DNA of 64,000 nucleotides. It comes from Lunularia cruciata. Its lineage: Eukaryota; Streptophyta; Marchantiopsida; Lunulariales; Lunulariaceae. Below the pieces are notes generated by a model. It was not told where the DNA came from and ran no database searches. It worked only from the letters and a program-made list of their open reading frames with translations. The translations under genes were made by a program, and so were the position numbers. The stretch is from NCBI GenBank assembly GCA_948567375.1, contig OX419756.1, forward strand, positions 41,492,333-41,556,332. The letters are read 5' to 3'. Positions 12,540 through 24,207 of this stretch are shown here, piece after piece (position 1 is the stretch's first letter; each line of letters starts with the position of its first letter).

Positions 12540-12589
12540 TCGGACGAGAAGATTGTGACATTGATCGGACGAGGAGATTGTGACATTGA
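12540..12589. repeat. Second tandem duplication of a 25-bp unit
   Basis: TCGGACGAGAAGATTGTGAC at 12540 is followed directly by a second copy at 12565 with one mismatch. The period is again exactly 25 bases, although the sequence is unrelated to the unit at 11.5 kb. Confidence 0.9.
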
Positions 12590-15589
12590 TAGTACTGTAC
12601 CAGTATCACGGAGGGACGAGGTTCACAGCAGGACAAGTGCCTGAGGACTTCCGGATAGAAGGATAGGTTTTTAGCACGGACAGGTGTCGACGTGCCATTC
12701 TTTTTGGGAGAACAGGATCGAGTGGAGTCCTGGTTCAAGTGAGGAGAAGCTGTCAATGATTGCCGAAACTCGACTAAGTACAGATAAGCTGTTACATGTG
12801 ACATAAAAGGTCAAAGCATCAATGTCAAGCGTTTTAAACGGTCTGTCACTCCTTTCCAAGAATGAAATCTAATAATGTGTCTTTTGTATTAGTGAGGTGT
12901 AGCCGATGCAGAGCTACTTCGTTTCCTGCTCTTCTTCGAAATAAGCAACAGTATTCCACAACCAGGAGAGAGAGAGAGATTGATCGTACCGTAGCGTATT
13001 TCCAAGGTAAATGCTTTTCATGTCTCTTAGGAATTTCCTTTCTCAAAAGAACATTGCTTCTTCACCTATCTAACAGACGAGTCAAGAATGGTTATGGAAG
13101 GCATGGTTCGTTTCTACTTCCAGATGAAGATGCCGTATATCTACGTGGCGGGGACGTTTGATCCCAAAAAGCAGGGTTGTTCTTACTGAATGAGTAGGAC
13201 GACATTTGATGACGACTTCAGTGCATCCAGTAGTATATGCCAAATTCTAGGTTATACACCTGTGTCCTTATGAGAAGAACATTTCCAACCCCACAACCTG
13301 TGAAACACACATGTGTACGCTAACTACGGGGGGTCCAATGGACGACTACTCTTGCTGTTTATGCTAATTAGCGTAGACACAATCTGTGATATTCGCACAA
13401 TTAGGTCAGCAATATGCTAGGACCAGCTGTTTGCTACAATCTTCATCTGAGAAGTAAGGTCAGCAATCTGCGGTTGAAATTCACGTATGGTCAAGCATAC
13501 GATTTCCATATAAGCAAAGATGTTGTGAATGCAATAATCTCTACCTTCTGATATACAGTTGTCACTCCACATGAGACGTTTCTTGCCAAGGATAAATATC
13601 TAAACCATCTCCCACCCCACCCATGACTTCACCTGCTTTTGAAGTTTACGTCTTGAGACATCACATGCTCTCGTGGATAAAGTGAGTATGAGGCCATGAC
13701 AACATCCACGGTTCAATGCTTGACCAAGGATCCGAACATTTCCAACTTGAAAGTGTTGGTGGCGTTCAACTGAAGCACGCAATTGTGTGGTTTCCGCTCT
13801 AGTGCTCGAGTCGAATCTATCTCAGATATAAATCACTGTGACGACATAAGGTTCCCCAGAGGTTGAAGACTTTAGTATGACTTCTGATTAGGATGGGCAA
13901 CGTTTCAGTCAAAACAGAGCGCACTCTCAAGTAGCGACCAGAACCTATCGAATTTTAATTGCTACCTAGATTACTGGATCACAAGCAGAGCTTCGCCCAC
14001 TTGCTAAATATACACTTTCGCTATTATCACGTCATAACAAGTTCTGCACCAAAGACGGGCCTAACTACCAAGGAAACAGTTTCGGCTATCCTATGTTGCT
14101 GTAGCTCTTACGCTCATAAGATCAACAGACATTACAATTTTATTTCCATAGGTGGAGGGCCGCGCGAACGCGAGCCCTCCGCTGCCACAAATTATGACGT
14201 GCATTTTCCCCTTGGGGAAATGCTAGATCTTGCCCGACCGGAGTGCAATGGAGGAGCTCGACCTAGGTCATCGCCCTTTCGGATCAGCGATTGGCCCCGC
14301 CCAGGTAAGTATGCTACCCTTTCGCTCTTCACGGTTTATATACGTCTATTGATGGAAGAAACCATTCAAAGCTTATGGGTTATAAATGCCTGCTCGGGGT
14401 ACCCACTGTAGCGAGCCTGATGCATCTCATCTCAAAGTGCCTCGAATCTACTACGTGCAATATTTTTCTCCATACGATTTTAGATAGAAGTGATTTCTCT
14501 CACGGCCATGTTTCCAGGTTGTCCTTTCCAAAACCGGAATAAGGCGGCCTCGGATTCAGATTTCAGATTCAGAAATCCAGAGAAGAACTTTCCAGGAATA
14601 CGTTTCCGTCATTAGGGGAATCTGCCTTTACACATAAGATGGGTGATTTACCCATTTTGCGGCTTCCGTATTCCTTTTCTGCTACGCGGTCGCCTTTTCT
14701 CCTTAAAACGAATTGAATGAAACTAGCCAAGAGACCCTCATGGCTGCGGCGCGATACACAGGATCCGTCCGTATACGTTTTCCCGTAAGTAAGTTGGTTT
14801 GCGTTGTTTCGCAGGGCACAAAGTGGTTTCAACCGGCCGCAGACTCCGACGGTAATCTACAGACATGAATGAGCTAATACGGTAAGCAGCTCGGCGGTTC
14901 CGGTCCTACGGCTGCGTTTCTGCGTGTGACTCCGTGTTTGAAACTGATGGCATATACGGCAGCAAGAGCATCGGATTGGAAATGAAATTCTTGTCTTTTG
15001 AACCTACGTGCAACATATCTACTCAAATTTAAGACTCTCCAACCAAAAGTTTCGTGCGTTCTTTTGGTTTGGTGTTAAAACCTGAATAATAGGTTCATTT
15101 GTTTTCATTTTATTGCCGATAAAGAACACAACCGGAGAATCATGGATCCCGAAGATTCAATACTTGTAGTCTGCCAGTTTAAAATTCAGGTATAGTCCAA
15201 TGAAACTTGAGAAAACGAGGGACTCGAACGAACACGCACGAGAAAATCCTGGAGACACTCCTCGAGTGGACAAGAATTGAGGACAAATGGGAGGATAGAA
15301 TGTGCGTTGAAGTACGGAAAAAAGCAACCGCGACCGTAAAAGTAGGATAATTAAGGTCCCTATCATCATCTTGTCAATGAGTTTCTGGGGATGTTCCCAT
15401 CTTGTCCGCTTCCAACCATTGAAATACCTCTATAATAACGGGAAGGTTCTGGAAGATGGCCTCGTGCAGTAATTTACTATTTTGGTCTGACATGTTATGC
15501 CATGTCAGCATAACTTCAGAACCGACAAGAGTAGTATGATGACCTGTTATAACAAAGCCAAAATGATATCCGTGAAAGAAGGGACCGTG
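12590..15589. other. Intergenic stretch with a GC-rich island
   Basis: No gene is supported. A plus-strand open frame at 13959-14411 (150 codons) covers a GC-richer patch at 14150-14310 but resembles no family I know. Around 14685-14705 the string TACGCGGTCGCCTTTTCT matches the end of the LINE tail motif, so a very short LINE scrap may lie there. Confidence 0.4.
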
Positions 15590-16215
15590 TAGGAAAAACG
15601 AAGGATGGGAGGACCCCATCAAGCAGTACAAGGGAGAGACAAAAAAGATAACATGGGGCTAAGCCTCAATAGAGTCTAAATGAGAAATCTGCCCTCTCGC
15701 ATCTTAGATATCTGAACTATGCAAGTCGTATGGTCTACACATAATTGGAGCATCCAAAGAAATATCATCTAATGTGATTATTCTCATATGGATTGTACCA
15801 GCCATGGCCCTCTATAGAACAATGGACACATGCTGTTTAAAATATGCTACAGAGTATGAGAGTGAAAGTGGTACCCCTTACGCTTAACATGATGAGCTCT
15901 CGTGCACTCCCTGACAAATGTGTCAAATCCGTGTCCATCGCTCCATATAACTCCAAGGCTAGAGGAACAAAGAGGTGACCTCGCTACATGCCCCTATACT
16001 TGGAGACCTTGTGACCTGCTGCTGCACTCGCCGCCCATCTAGGGGGATGGGTAATCACTCCCTCCGAAACTGTATCCCGCTTAGGATTCGTAACCACGAC
16101 ATTCGCTACTGTCACCTGATCATCTCTGACCAAGTACATCCAGGTTAGAGATATATCAGAAACGTGAATCCAACGGACTGGAATAGGCCTCAGTCTGGCA
16201 GTGTCGTCAACCATC
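15590..16215 (-). mobile_element. LINE copy 1, 5'-truncated, C-terminal domain and 3' tail
   Basis: On the minus strand an open frame (16214-15984) reads VRDDQVTVANVVVTNPKRD and HKVSKYRGM. It matches the C-terminal endonuclease-like region of the longer copy at 18.6-20.6 kb. It continues into the family's 3' tail (GGGGCTTAGCCCC-like core near 15640-15660 and CTTGATGGGGTCC near 15610). Everything upstream of the C-terminal region is missing, as is usual for LINE insertions. Several positions differ from copy 2, so the two are separate old insertions. Confidence 0.75.
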
Positions 16216-16939
16216 TACGCTGATCAAATTGTTATCTGCTATCAAATGCCATCTTCTTTTCATATCTAGGTTATTATTTATTACAATTAAGAATAATTGG
16301 AACTTTAATATCTGAGAGAAAACTGCCCTTTAATTTATTTTATTCAGGCTTGTATCTTTTCCATTTTTGCTAAACCCCTGACAATATTTTTGAAATCGTC
16401 GATTTTTTCCTTGTCCTTTATTCGACAGTTCCCCGGGGTCCTGTCAGAAACCACCACACTTAGAAACGTTTGTCTACTGAGGAGGACAGTCCGAGAGCAC
16501 GACTGGATTGGTTTAGAAAAGCAATACTGTAGAGAGGAGGGGAGTAAAAATCAGACCCCTGCACCGTCTTCAACATAACGAGAAAAAGGACAAAGGGCCT
16601 GAACGATATTCAGGGGACGTTCAGATCACCCACAAGGCACGGAAACCTTCGCCGAGCCTGCTTAAACTTTGGCCACAGGGTCTTCCAGGATCAGCCCGAG
16701 GATCGTCACGTAGCCAGTACATTATAAAACACATATGACAGGGACGTAAGCCTTTGCTAGACAACGACCACTGCATGGATATGGTCAGATCAAGCTACCC
16801 GACACGGAAACTGACAACCAAGGCGAGGAGCCCACATGAACTGCATGGCGAAAAAAAGTTTGTGCCAAAACTGTCGTAGGGAGGAAACAGTTAGACTGGC
16901 GACCACGCCTATAGGGCAGATTCCTCTCACCGAAATTAT

Positions 16940-17115
16940 TGAGGTTTAGTTCCATTTTATCTCATCCTGGTACGGCTTCATGGGTTCTTCTTATCGTTCT
17001 TGTTGTACGCGCGGTCGCCTTCACTTTTCCCTCTTCTCTCTCCCAGGATAACAAAAAGGATGACCCATCAAGCCCGTACAAGGAAAAGATATAAAAGATA
17101 AAATGAAAAGCTAAA
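16940..17115. mobile_element. Two LINE 3' tails placed tail to tail
   Basis: A plus-oriented tail (about 16940-17030, with GTACGGCTTCATGGGTTC and GCGCGGTCGCCTT) runs straight into a minus-oriented tail (about 17041-17115, with GACCCATCAAGCCCGTACA). Their 3' ends meet near 17035. Neither carries coding sequence. Confidence 0.6.
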
Positions 17116-18564
17116 AGGAAGTGTATCCCCCGAGATTCGACGGTGCAGCTAAAGCGGAGACAACCCACACAAGTTGAGACTTTGTGGATGACTACATAAT
17201 CTGAAATTAATATGATTTATTCAGTCAAAATAAAAATAGATGATTGAAACTATAACTTTTCAATCCAATTCTAGATGATAGAAAGCTAAGTGAGAAAAAG
17301 ACCTCTTATATTCTACGTTGGTTGTATATTACAATCTTGTACAAGATAGGTGGCAATATAGTTGAAGGCTGTGCTCTTTTGCTCTTGCTTCTTGCAATTT
17401 CCTTGGTGAATCTGCTTGAAATGGTGAAGATTATCGAAATAATCTAAGATTTAAGCAGAATGGGGAGAACTCATTGTAAATTGTTTGTTAGCTCCTCTTC
17501 TTTTAGTCCCCCACATCTCCTTTTCCTCTTGTAGTTATCTTCGGTCCGGAGAAAACCATCTCCAACAGATCTAGAGAACTCAATCTTTTTGATGAATCAA
17601 GACAGATCCAAGGCCTAGGAGATACCACTCAAGACATACAAAGTTGTTCCATCTCGACCTCAATCTGTGAAATGTTAGCGGTTGTTTCCTCCCTATCACC
17701 CGTTGAAGTTGAACTTTGAATTCTAAGAATTTTTTGAGATCACAATTTTTTCTCCCAAAATGGTGCACATAACTTCATGCACATAACATAACTTGTGCTT
17801 TTCCCTTCTTTTCAATTTCAAATTTGTGTTTGTCCAAATATTTTGCAATATCTACTTAACTTTTCAAACTGAAATTTGGTGTTTCATAACTTCCAAATCA
17901 AATCTATAAATGAGTTAGTGAATTTAAATCTTGCGCCCAATTTAAATCCTTTTGCTTCTGCCCGAGTATTCACATCTAACTATTCCCAAGGATTTCTTTA
18001 GTGACACGATGTACCAAGATCTTATTTTTAAACACATGGCAAGTTTTCCTCTTTCTTGGCTTCTAACATGTACTCAATTTTGTTAAGCAATAATTTTTTT
18101 CAACTAATTTCACCTGTAAGCCATCCCTCTAAATCTGGAGGATGCTGGAGGGGATCTTGAAACATCCCGTAAAAGAAATACCCCGCCTGTAAAATTTTAT
18201 ACATACATTTCATGATAAGGAACCACAAGCTTTTTCGGGTAAATCCTTCGACTAGAAACTTTAGAAAGGACTTGATGGGGCCCTTAACAGGGTAATACCG
18301 GTAACATTGTTGAATTGGCCCTGGTAAGCTGGCTGCTACTTCGTTCCATGTTCTGCAAAGAGGAAGAAGCTTGTTACTATAAGCGCGCACATGAGCTGTA
18401 AAGGTGTTCATGCCTGCTAACCCCGGTCCCCCCCATAAGGGAAGGACCAAGGACTACAATACAATATGATGAAAGACCTATTTTGACTTACTAGAGGAAC
18501 AACTAAATTCTGCTGCATAATAAACACATTTTCTAGTGAAAAAGCAAAGAGTCTTTTGACCTTA
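17116..18564. other. AT-rich stretch, one unexplained open frame
   Basis: This is mostly AT-rich, non-coding-looking DNA. A minus-strand frame of 116 codons (18450-18100) includes QQCYRYYPVKGPIKSFLKFL and is longer than expected by chance here, but I do not recognise it and see no splice or promoter context. It may be a repeat-borne fragment. Confidence 0.35.
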
Positions 18565-20647
18565 TAAACTCATCAAAAAGGGCGATTGCATAGAAGACCT
18601 CATCAAGCCGTATAAGGGAGAGACAAAAAAGGTAAAATGGGGCTAAGCCCGAATAGAGTCTATATGAGAGATATACCCTACTACACCTAAGATATCCAAG
18701 CTATGCAAGTCTTACGAGCTACACACAATTGGAGCATCGTAAGAAGCATCACCTAGTGTGATTGCTCTCGTATGGATTGCACCAGCCATTGCATTCTATA
18801 GAGCAATGGACACACATTATCTAAAATATGCTAAAAAATATGAAAGTGAGAGTGGTACCCCCTAGCACCTAACATGATATGCTCTCGTGCACTCCTTGAC
18901 AAATGTGTCAAATGCTGCATCCATCACTCCATATAACTCCAAGGCTAGAGGAACAACGATGTGACCTCGCTGCATGCCCCTATACTTGGAGACCTTATGA
19001 CATGTCGCTGCACTTGTTGCCCATCCAAGGGGATGAGTAATCACGCACTCCGAAATAGGATTTTGCGTAGGATCCCTAACCATGACATCTGCTATTGTCA
19101 CCTGATCATCTTGGACCAAGTATAAGTCTACCTTGACATGTGTCGTCTGCAAAGCATATGAACGCTCCCTCCAAGCCAAGTATCCACTCTCTTGTGCCAT
19201 AGCAAACACTATGTCCCTAATAGCATCATAGGTAGCTATCCTTTATCCTCCAAAAGGACATTGTGTCATATGGACCGCTATTGCATCTAGTGTAGAACCA
19301 CACTCACAAGTGAGTAATGAAGATGCAGATGAGTGGACCAAACCAAGGCAAAACCTCATTGTTGTAGAGGAAGTAGCTAGTACAAGTCGGAATGCCCTAA
19401 TGCATGGTTGAGCTAGGATCCAAGAGCTTGCACCCTTGCCAGAGCCAAGATGCTCTAGTAGCATGAGGAATAGATGAGTCAACTAAGAGAGAATGTAGCA
19501 TATGCTCACACTATCGCTCCATCAAGGAAGACTGTAAACCTCTAGTCCAATCAGATGACAGTGAAGCAAAAGATGGAAAGTCCTCGCATGCCCATATGGA
19601 TAGACTATCTCTTGTCTGCCACAATAACATCTAGGGAGAAAAGGATCCCTCCTCCACCTCTATCACATAAGTCTCCAAACTTGGCTTAACAACAACCATA
19701 AAATGAGAGTAAAGTAGAGGTGCCAAGAGAGCCAAACTATCCAAAAATGCTATAGGTGTCGTCTCCTCCATAGATAGCAAGCCAACCCTCCACATGAGAT
19801 TGGCAAAGCCATCTATCTATGTGCCAAATCCCCTATCATACACTCAAATGTCTCTGGTCCAATAATATAACCAAAGACTCCCATAATCCTCTTATCAAAG
19901 ACTCTCCAACATGATAGGAAAGATGAGGAAGGGGAACTATACGGATGAGCAAAAGAGCCATAAAAAGATTGCACAAAAGGAACAAGACTAAGCCAATGAT
20001 CCACCGGGCCTCCATAAACTCTCTAAAGATGAATATCCATGAGACAGTGTTAAAAGCGTTGTAAACATTCACTTGTAGGACTATGCATTCCATATGGATA
20101 TCTAAGAGAGCCCTAATGACTAGAGATATAACTTCAAGTCAGGTCCTCCAGGGTATAGCTGCTCCATAACAACAACCATAAAATGAGAGTAAAGTAGAGG
20201 TGCCAAGAGAGCCAAACTATCCAAAAATGCTATAGGTGTCGTCTCCTCCATAGATAACAAGCCAACCCCTCCACATGAGATTTGAAAAGCTGTCTATCTA
20301 TGTGCCAAATCCCCTATCATACACTCAAATGTCTCTAGTCCAATAATATCACCAAGACTCCCATAATCCTCATATCAAAGACTCTCCAACATGATAGGAA
20401 AGATGAGGAAGTGGAACTATACGGATGAGCAAAAGAGCCATAAAAAGATCGCACAAAAGGAACAAGACTAAGCCAATGATCCACCGAGGCCTCCATAAAC
20501 TCTCTAAAGATGAATATCCATGAGACCGTGTTAAAAGCGTTGTAAACATTCACTTGTAGGACTATCCATTCCATATGGATATCTAAGAGAACCCTAATGA
20601 CTAGAGATATAACTTCAAGTGAGGTCCTCCAGGGTATAGCTGCTCCC
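18565..20647 (-). mobile_element. LINE copy 2: reverse transcriptase piece, zinc knuckle, endonuclease-like domain, 3' tail
   Basis: Read on the minus strand, reverse-transcriptase fragments come first (VLQVNVYNAFNTVSW, the motif A region, at 20574-20335 and again at 20093-19836). A cysteine-histidine cluster follows (CECGSTLDAIAVHMTQCPFG, ending near 19243). Next is a domain with YLAWRERSY, KVDLYLVQDDQVTIADVMV and DP (19209-18862), which fits a PD-(D/E)XK restriction-like endonuclease as carried by some non-LTR elements. The family 3' tail ends near 18565. Frames are interrupted between these parts and the 5' region is missing, so the copy is dead. The exact LINE clade is not assigned. Confidence 0.8.
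19687..20646. repeat. 480-bp tandem duplication inside LINE copy 2
   Basis: The segment 19687-20166 is followed at once by a near-identical copy, 20167-20646. Both start TAACAACAACCATAAAATGA and end with the GGGTATAGCTGCTCC motif. Only a few substitutions and single-base indels separate them, so the duplication is much younger than the LINE insertion. It repeats the reverse-transcriptase motif A region. Confidence 0.92.
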
Positions 20648-21589
20648 GTTGTAGCCGAGGTGGGCAGAGGTACTGCATGATAAACTAGTAGAACTAACTC
20701 TCCAAACTGTCACTTTTGACTTCATAGTAAATTGTGGTCTGTGCGAGGCACTGTACTTCTCGGTCTCCGGTGACGCTCTAATCGAATATCTAAAGTCGTC
20801 ATTGCGTCCTCCACTCCCCACAAAACAATCCTCTGCTGCTATTAGGCTCGAGTCTTACCAAATAACGAGATAACGGGTGCCGCAGTGTAGCACGTGATGA
20901 ATGTACTGGACACCAATCAGAATGCGCCACGGAGGCCTATGAGAATGAATACCTGCAATGACAACTCGCAAGTTTTACCTCGGCAGATTGCTGAAGGGGT
21001 GCAGTAGCAGAGTGAAATGGTAGAAAGCTCGAAATCTGGAAGGTAGAAAGTAACTACTACTTACCCGCGTGTGGATTGCGGTTCAGGACTTCAATCAGCT
21101 ACGCGACAGACACCGCCCGGACCACAAAGCATGGGTATTGCGTCATCAGGCAGCTGGCCGACCCTCAACTAATTCGACTGTGGTAACGCAGTTTAGACTC
21201 GAATCTTTGTGATGACAGTGAATATGCTAGATTTGAGTTTTATTCGATTTGAGTTTGGCGCATCTGTCTTTTGAAAGAGAACCTTCAGAATCATTTGAAC
21301 TGCTCGGGAGAGTGGGTTCACTCAGTGTACAAAGGATCTGAGTTGTCATCAGCTGGTTCCACTGTCAACAAGGTGCATTGAAGCTCGCTCTGAGACACAA
21401 TCACAGAAATTGTTGGAGCTGTGAACTTCCCGAGAAGAGTAGATATTCAGGAGACTGAACACACGGTGTGTAAAGGACTTGAGTGGGGTTCAGCTCGTTG
21501 CCTGTATTGGTTGATTAGTGGACTGTCTAAACAAAGCACAGGGTCGATTGAAATAGCGACAAGGGGGAGACAAGGTTGGAGCTGGAGAG
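20648..21589. other. Upstream region of the lipase gene
   Basis: No coding is recognised. The region presumably holds the lipase promoter and 5' UTR. No clear TATA box or other element could be defended by eye. Confidence 0.4.
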
Positions 21590-24207
21590 ATGGATCCAGC
21601 AAAGAGCGAGAAGTACATGTTGGTAGATACCAAAACGAAGGGTACTGAGCACAAAGGAGCTTTGAAGTTTGCACTGGATTTGACGAAGGGCAAAGGGAAG
21701 TGGAAGCATAGTCGGCAAGTATCGCAGCCTGCTTTGGAAGAGGATGAAACTAAGGATGATACCTCATGGCAGCAGCGCGTTTCTTTACTTCTGTGCAAGA
21801 TCTGGTGGACTATCGATGGCCCGCTGGTTGCGATCGGGAAGGTTTTTGAGGACTTCCTCAACCTTCACGACGCTAACGGCGGGCTATTCAAGTTGATATA
21901 CCGTGCCTTGTTCAAGAGAAGTAAGCTTGCTCTGGCTACGATCTCATGATCAGCTCTGATTTGGAGCAATAACGAAACTAAATATGTGTTGCTTGAGTTA
22001 TTGTCTAAAGATTCATTGGCTTGGTCATTATTGTGGACAGGTGCATTGATCGTTCGAGACAGAGAATCTGAAGATTATGCATGTGTGTACGGAATAGCGG
22101 ATCCGCGTTTCGCCCTTCACGTCGATACATCCGCTCATGGTAAAGCCCAAATTGATGAAGCTAATGCTGAAGTATTTCCTGGTACTGATTACGGAGCCAG
22201 AGGTACAGCTGACGTCCTGGTGATGGCCTCAAAGTTGGCGTACGAGAATCCTGCCTTCATCAAGAAGGTTGTCAATCAGACGTGGAAGGTGATGATCATT
22301 AGCCTACTGTTCAAGTTGATATCATAAGATTCCTTGAAGATGTGACTAGATGCTTTTTGGTTCAATTATAATGTTGAAGATTTGGCAGCTTGCCTAATTT
22401 AGGGACCCTTACCGCCTTCGTCATTGAACTACATGTCCTGAAGAATCTGGGGCTTGTTGTCTAAAATCTGCTGCTTGAACTCCTGCTTGAAACGCAGATG
22501 AACTTTGTGGGCTTCTACTCATGCTGGAACGGTGAGTTTCTTCTTCCTTCATTCTGTGCATTCCAGTTTAAAATTATGAGCTTGAGTATCTTATTGAGAA
22601 CCTAGAACGCCATATGCACCCTGGTTATTGGCATGCCAAGAAGCATGAAAGTCTCTTTACTTACAAATGCTGAGAAGTTTTGATTGCAATAGCACATATT
22701 TGTTTCTTTCATGAAGTTATTCGATCTACTTGTCAGAAATCACTGATAACGAGCCCTGGGAGTTCATAACTTGAGGAGACCCTTGCATATTACATATTGA
22801 GACCCTTGCATACTGCTTATCATTTTGCAGAATATCTCGGAAGGAATGGTACACAGCTTTTTGTGTTCACGGACCAACCGAACGATGCGAGAGCTATAGT
22901 GGTTTCATTCCGAGGAACAGAGTTATTTAGTGGATATGACTGGAGCACGGACTTTGACTTCTCATGGTTCGAAGTCAAAGGTTTAGGAATGGTGCACGTT
23001 GGATTTCTCGAAGCATTGGGTTTGGCAGACCGAACCAATATGGAGACTTTCGTGCAGATGCAGAACAATTGCAACGCGGTATGTGACGAGTGTCTTTTTC
23101 CAATAAACTAAAATCTGTTGGTGGAACCTAGGACTCTGCTCGCATGACAGTGGGTGATCGAATCTGAAAACTTTACTTGTATTGGATGTCTAGTGAAAGC
23201 AACCAACTTGATGTAACTTGAGCACAGGACGTATTTCGAAAGGAATTTCCTCCGAAACTCTCTTATCTTATTGTTTTTCCATGAAGATCTTATCTTGGAA
23301 GAACTAAAATGCTGAAACTATGTATGCACGCAATGTATGTATACAGGATACTTACAAGAAGACAGGATTGCCTGATCACATCTACGAGCGGGAATTGCTT
23401 GCTTACGAAACGACCGTCAAAGTTGTGAAGAAACTCATGGCTCAGAATCCACATGCCAAGCTTTTTGTCACAGGGCATAGTCTGGGTGGAGCGCTAGCAA
23501 CGATTTTCACAACAATGTTATACTATAATAAAGAGAACTTGATGACCAGTAAACTGGGAGCTCTGTACACGTTTGGACAACCACGAGTGGGAGGGGAAGA
23601 ATTTTCTCGCTACATGATTGAAAGGATTGGCGAGGCGAGATATTGGAGATGCGTTTACAACAATGACCTTGTGTGTCGTATTCCCTTCGATGATCGGCTC
23701 TTCCAATTTAAACACCGAGGTTTATGCTACTTCTTCGATGCCAGTTACGGAGGGAAGGTGAACATCCATTAACTCTAACTCGTACTCAAGCTCAATTGTC
23801 TTTGAGCTGGTTTAGAGCTATTGGTTCTCTTATAATTGCTGACTTCGTCGGCCTGATTGATGGTTGTTTCCAATGTGCAGACTTTGACAGAAGCTCCAAA
23901 TCCCAATTTTTTCTCCCTGACGTCTTTCGTTGTCGATCGACTCGTGGCTGTGTATGAACTGTTACGATCACTGGTCTTCAGATGGACATACGGTCCAGAA
24001 TACGGAGAAAATTTTCTAGGATTCTGCTTTAGATTGGTGGGTATACTGGTCCCGGGCATTGGTTGCCACCTTCTAGTTAACTACGTCAATGCAGTGCGCT
24101 TGGGCCCTTCCCCTCTTATCGCCAAGCTGCATGAAGACGCACACATCATCAGCTCTTGGTGGTCTAGGAAACTTTCTTGGTTCAAACGTGAAGACAAGAT
24201 GCAGTAA
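21590..24207 (+). CDS. Class 3 triacylglycerol lipase, oil-body lipase (OBL1-like)
   Basis: Six exons (21590-21920, 22041-22288, 22498-22531, 22831-23078, 23347-23757, 23881-24207) join in frame to 532 residues ending in TAA, close to the usual length of plant OBL lipases. All introns are GT-AG, and one exon is only 34 bp. The nucleophile elbow is VTGHSLGGALA with Ser about 332; Asp about 394 (NNDLVCRIP) and His about 410 (FKHRG) are the likely other triad members. VSFRGTE and WSTDFDFSW are typical of the alpha/beta-hydrolase core. The C-terminal exon has hydrophobic stretches (GFCFRLVGILVPGIG) that may help membrane or oil-body association. OBL-type enzymes hydrolyse tri- and diacylglycerols on lipid droplets. 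The family is clear; the droplet location and substrate are inferred from it. Confidence 0.92.

Noticed and set aside
13959-14411. 150-codon plus-strand frame over a GC-rich patch
   Set aside because: No family resemblance, no splice context and amino-acid order without recognisable domains; GC-rich DNA gives long frames by chance.
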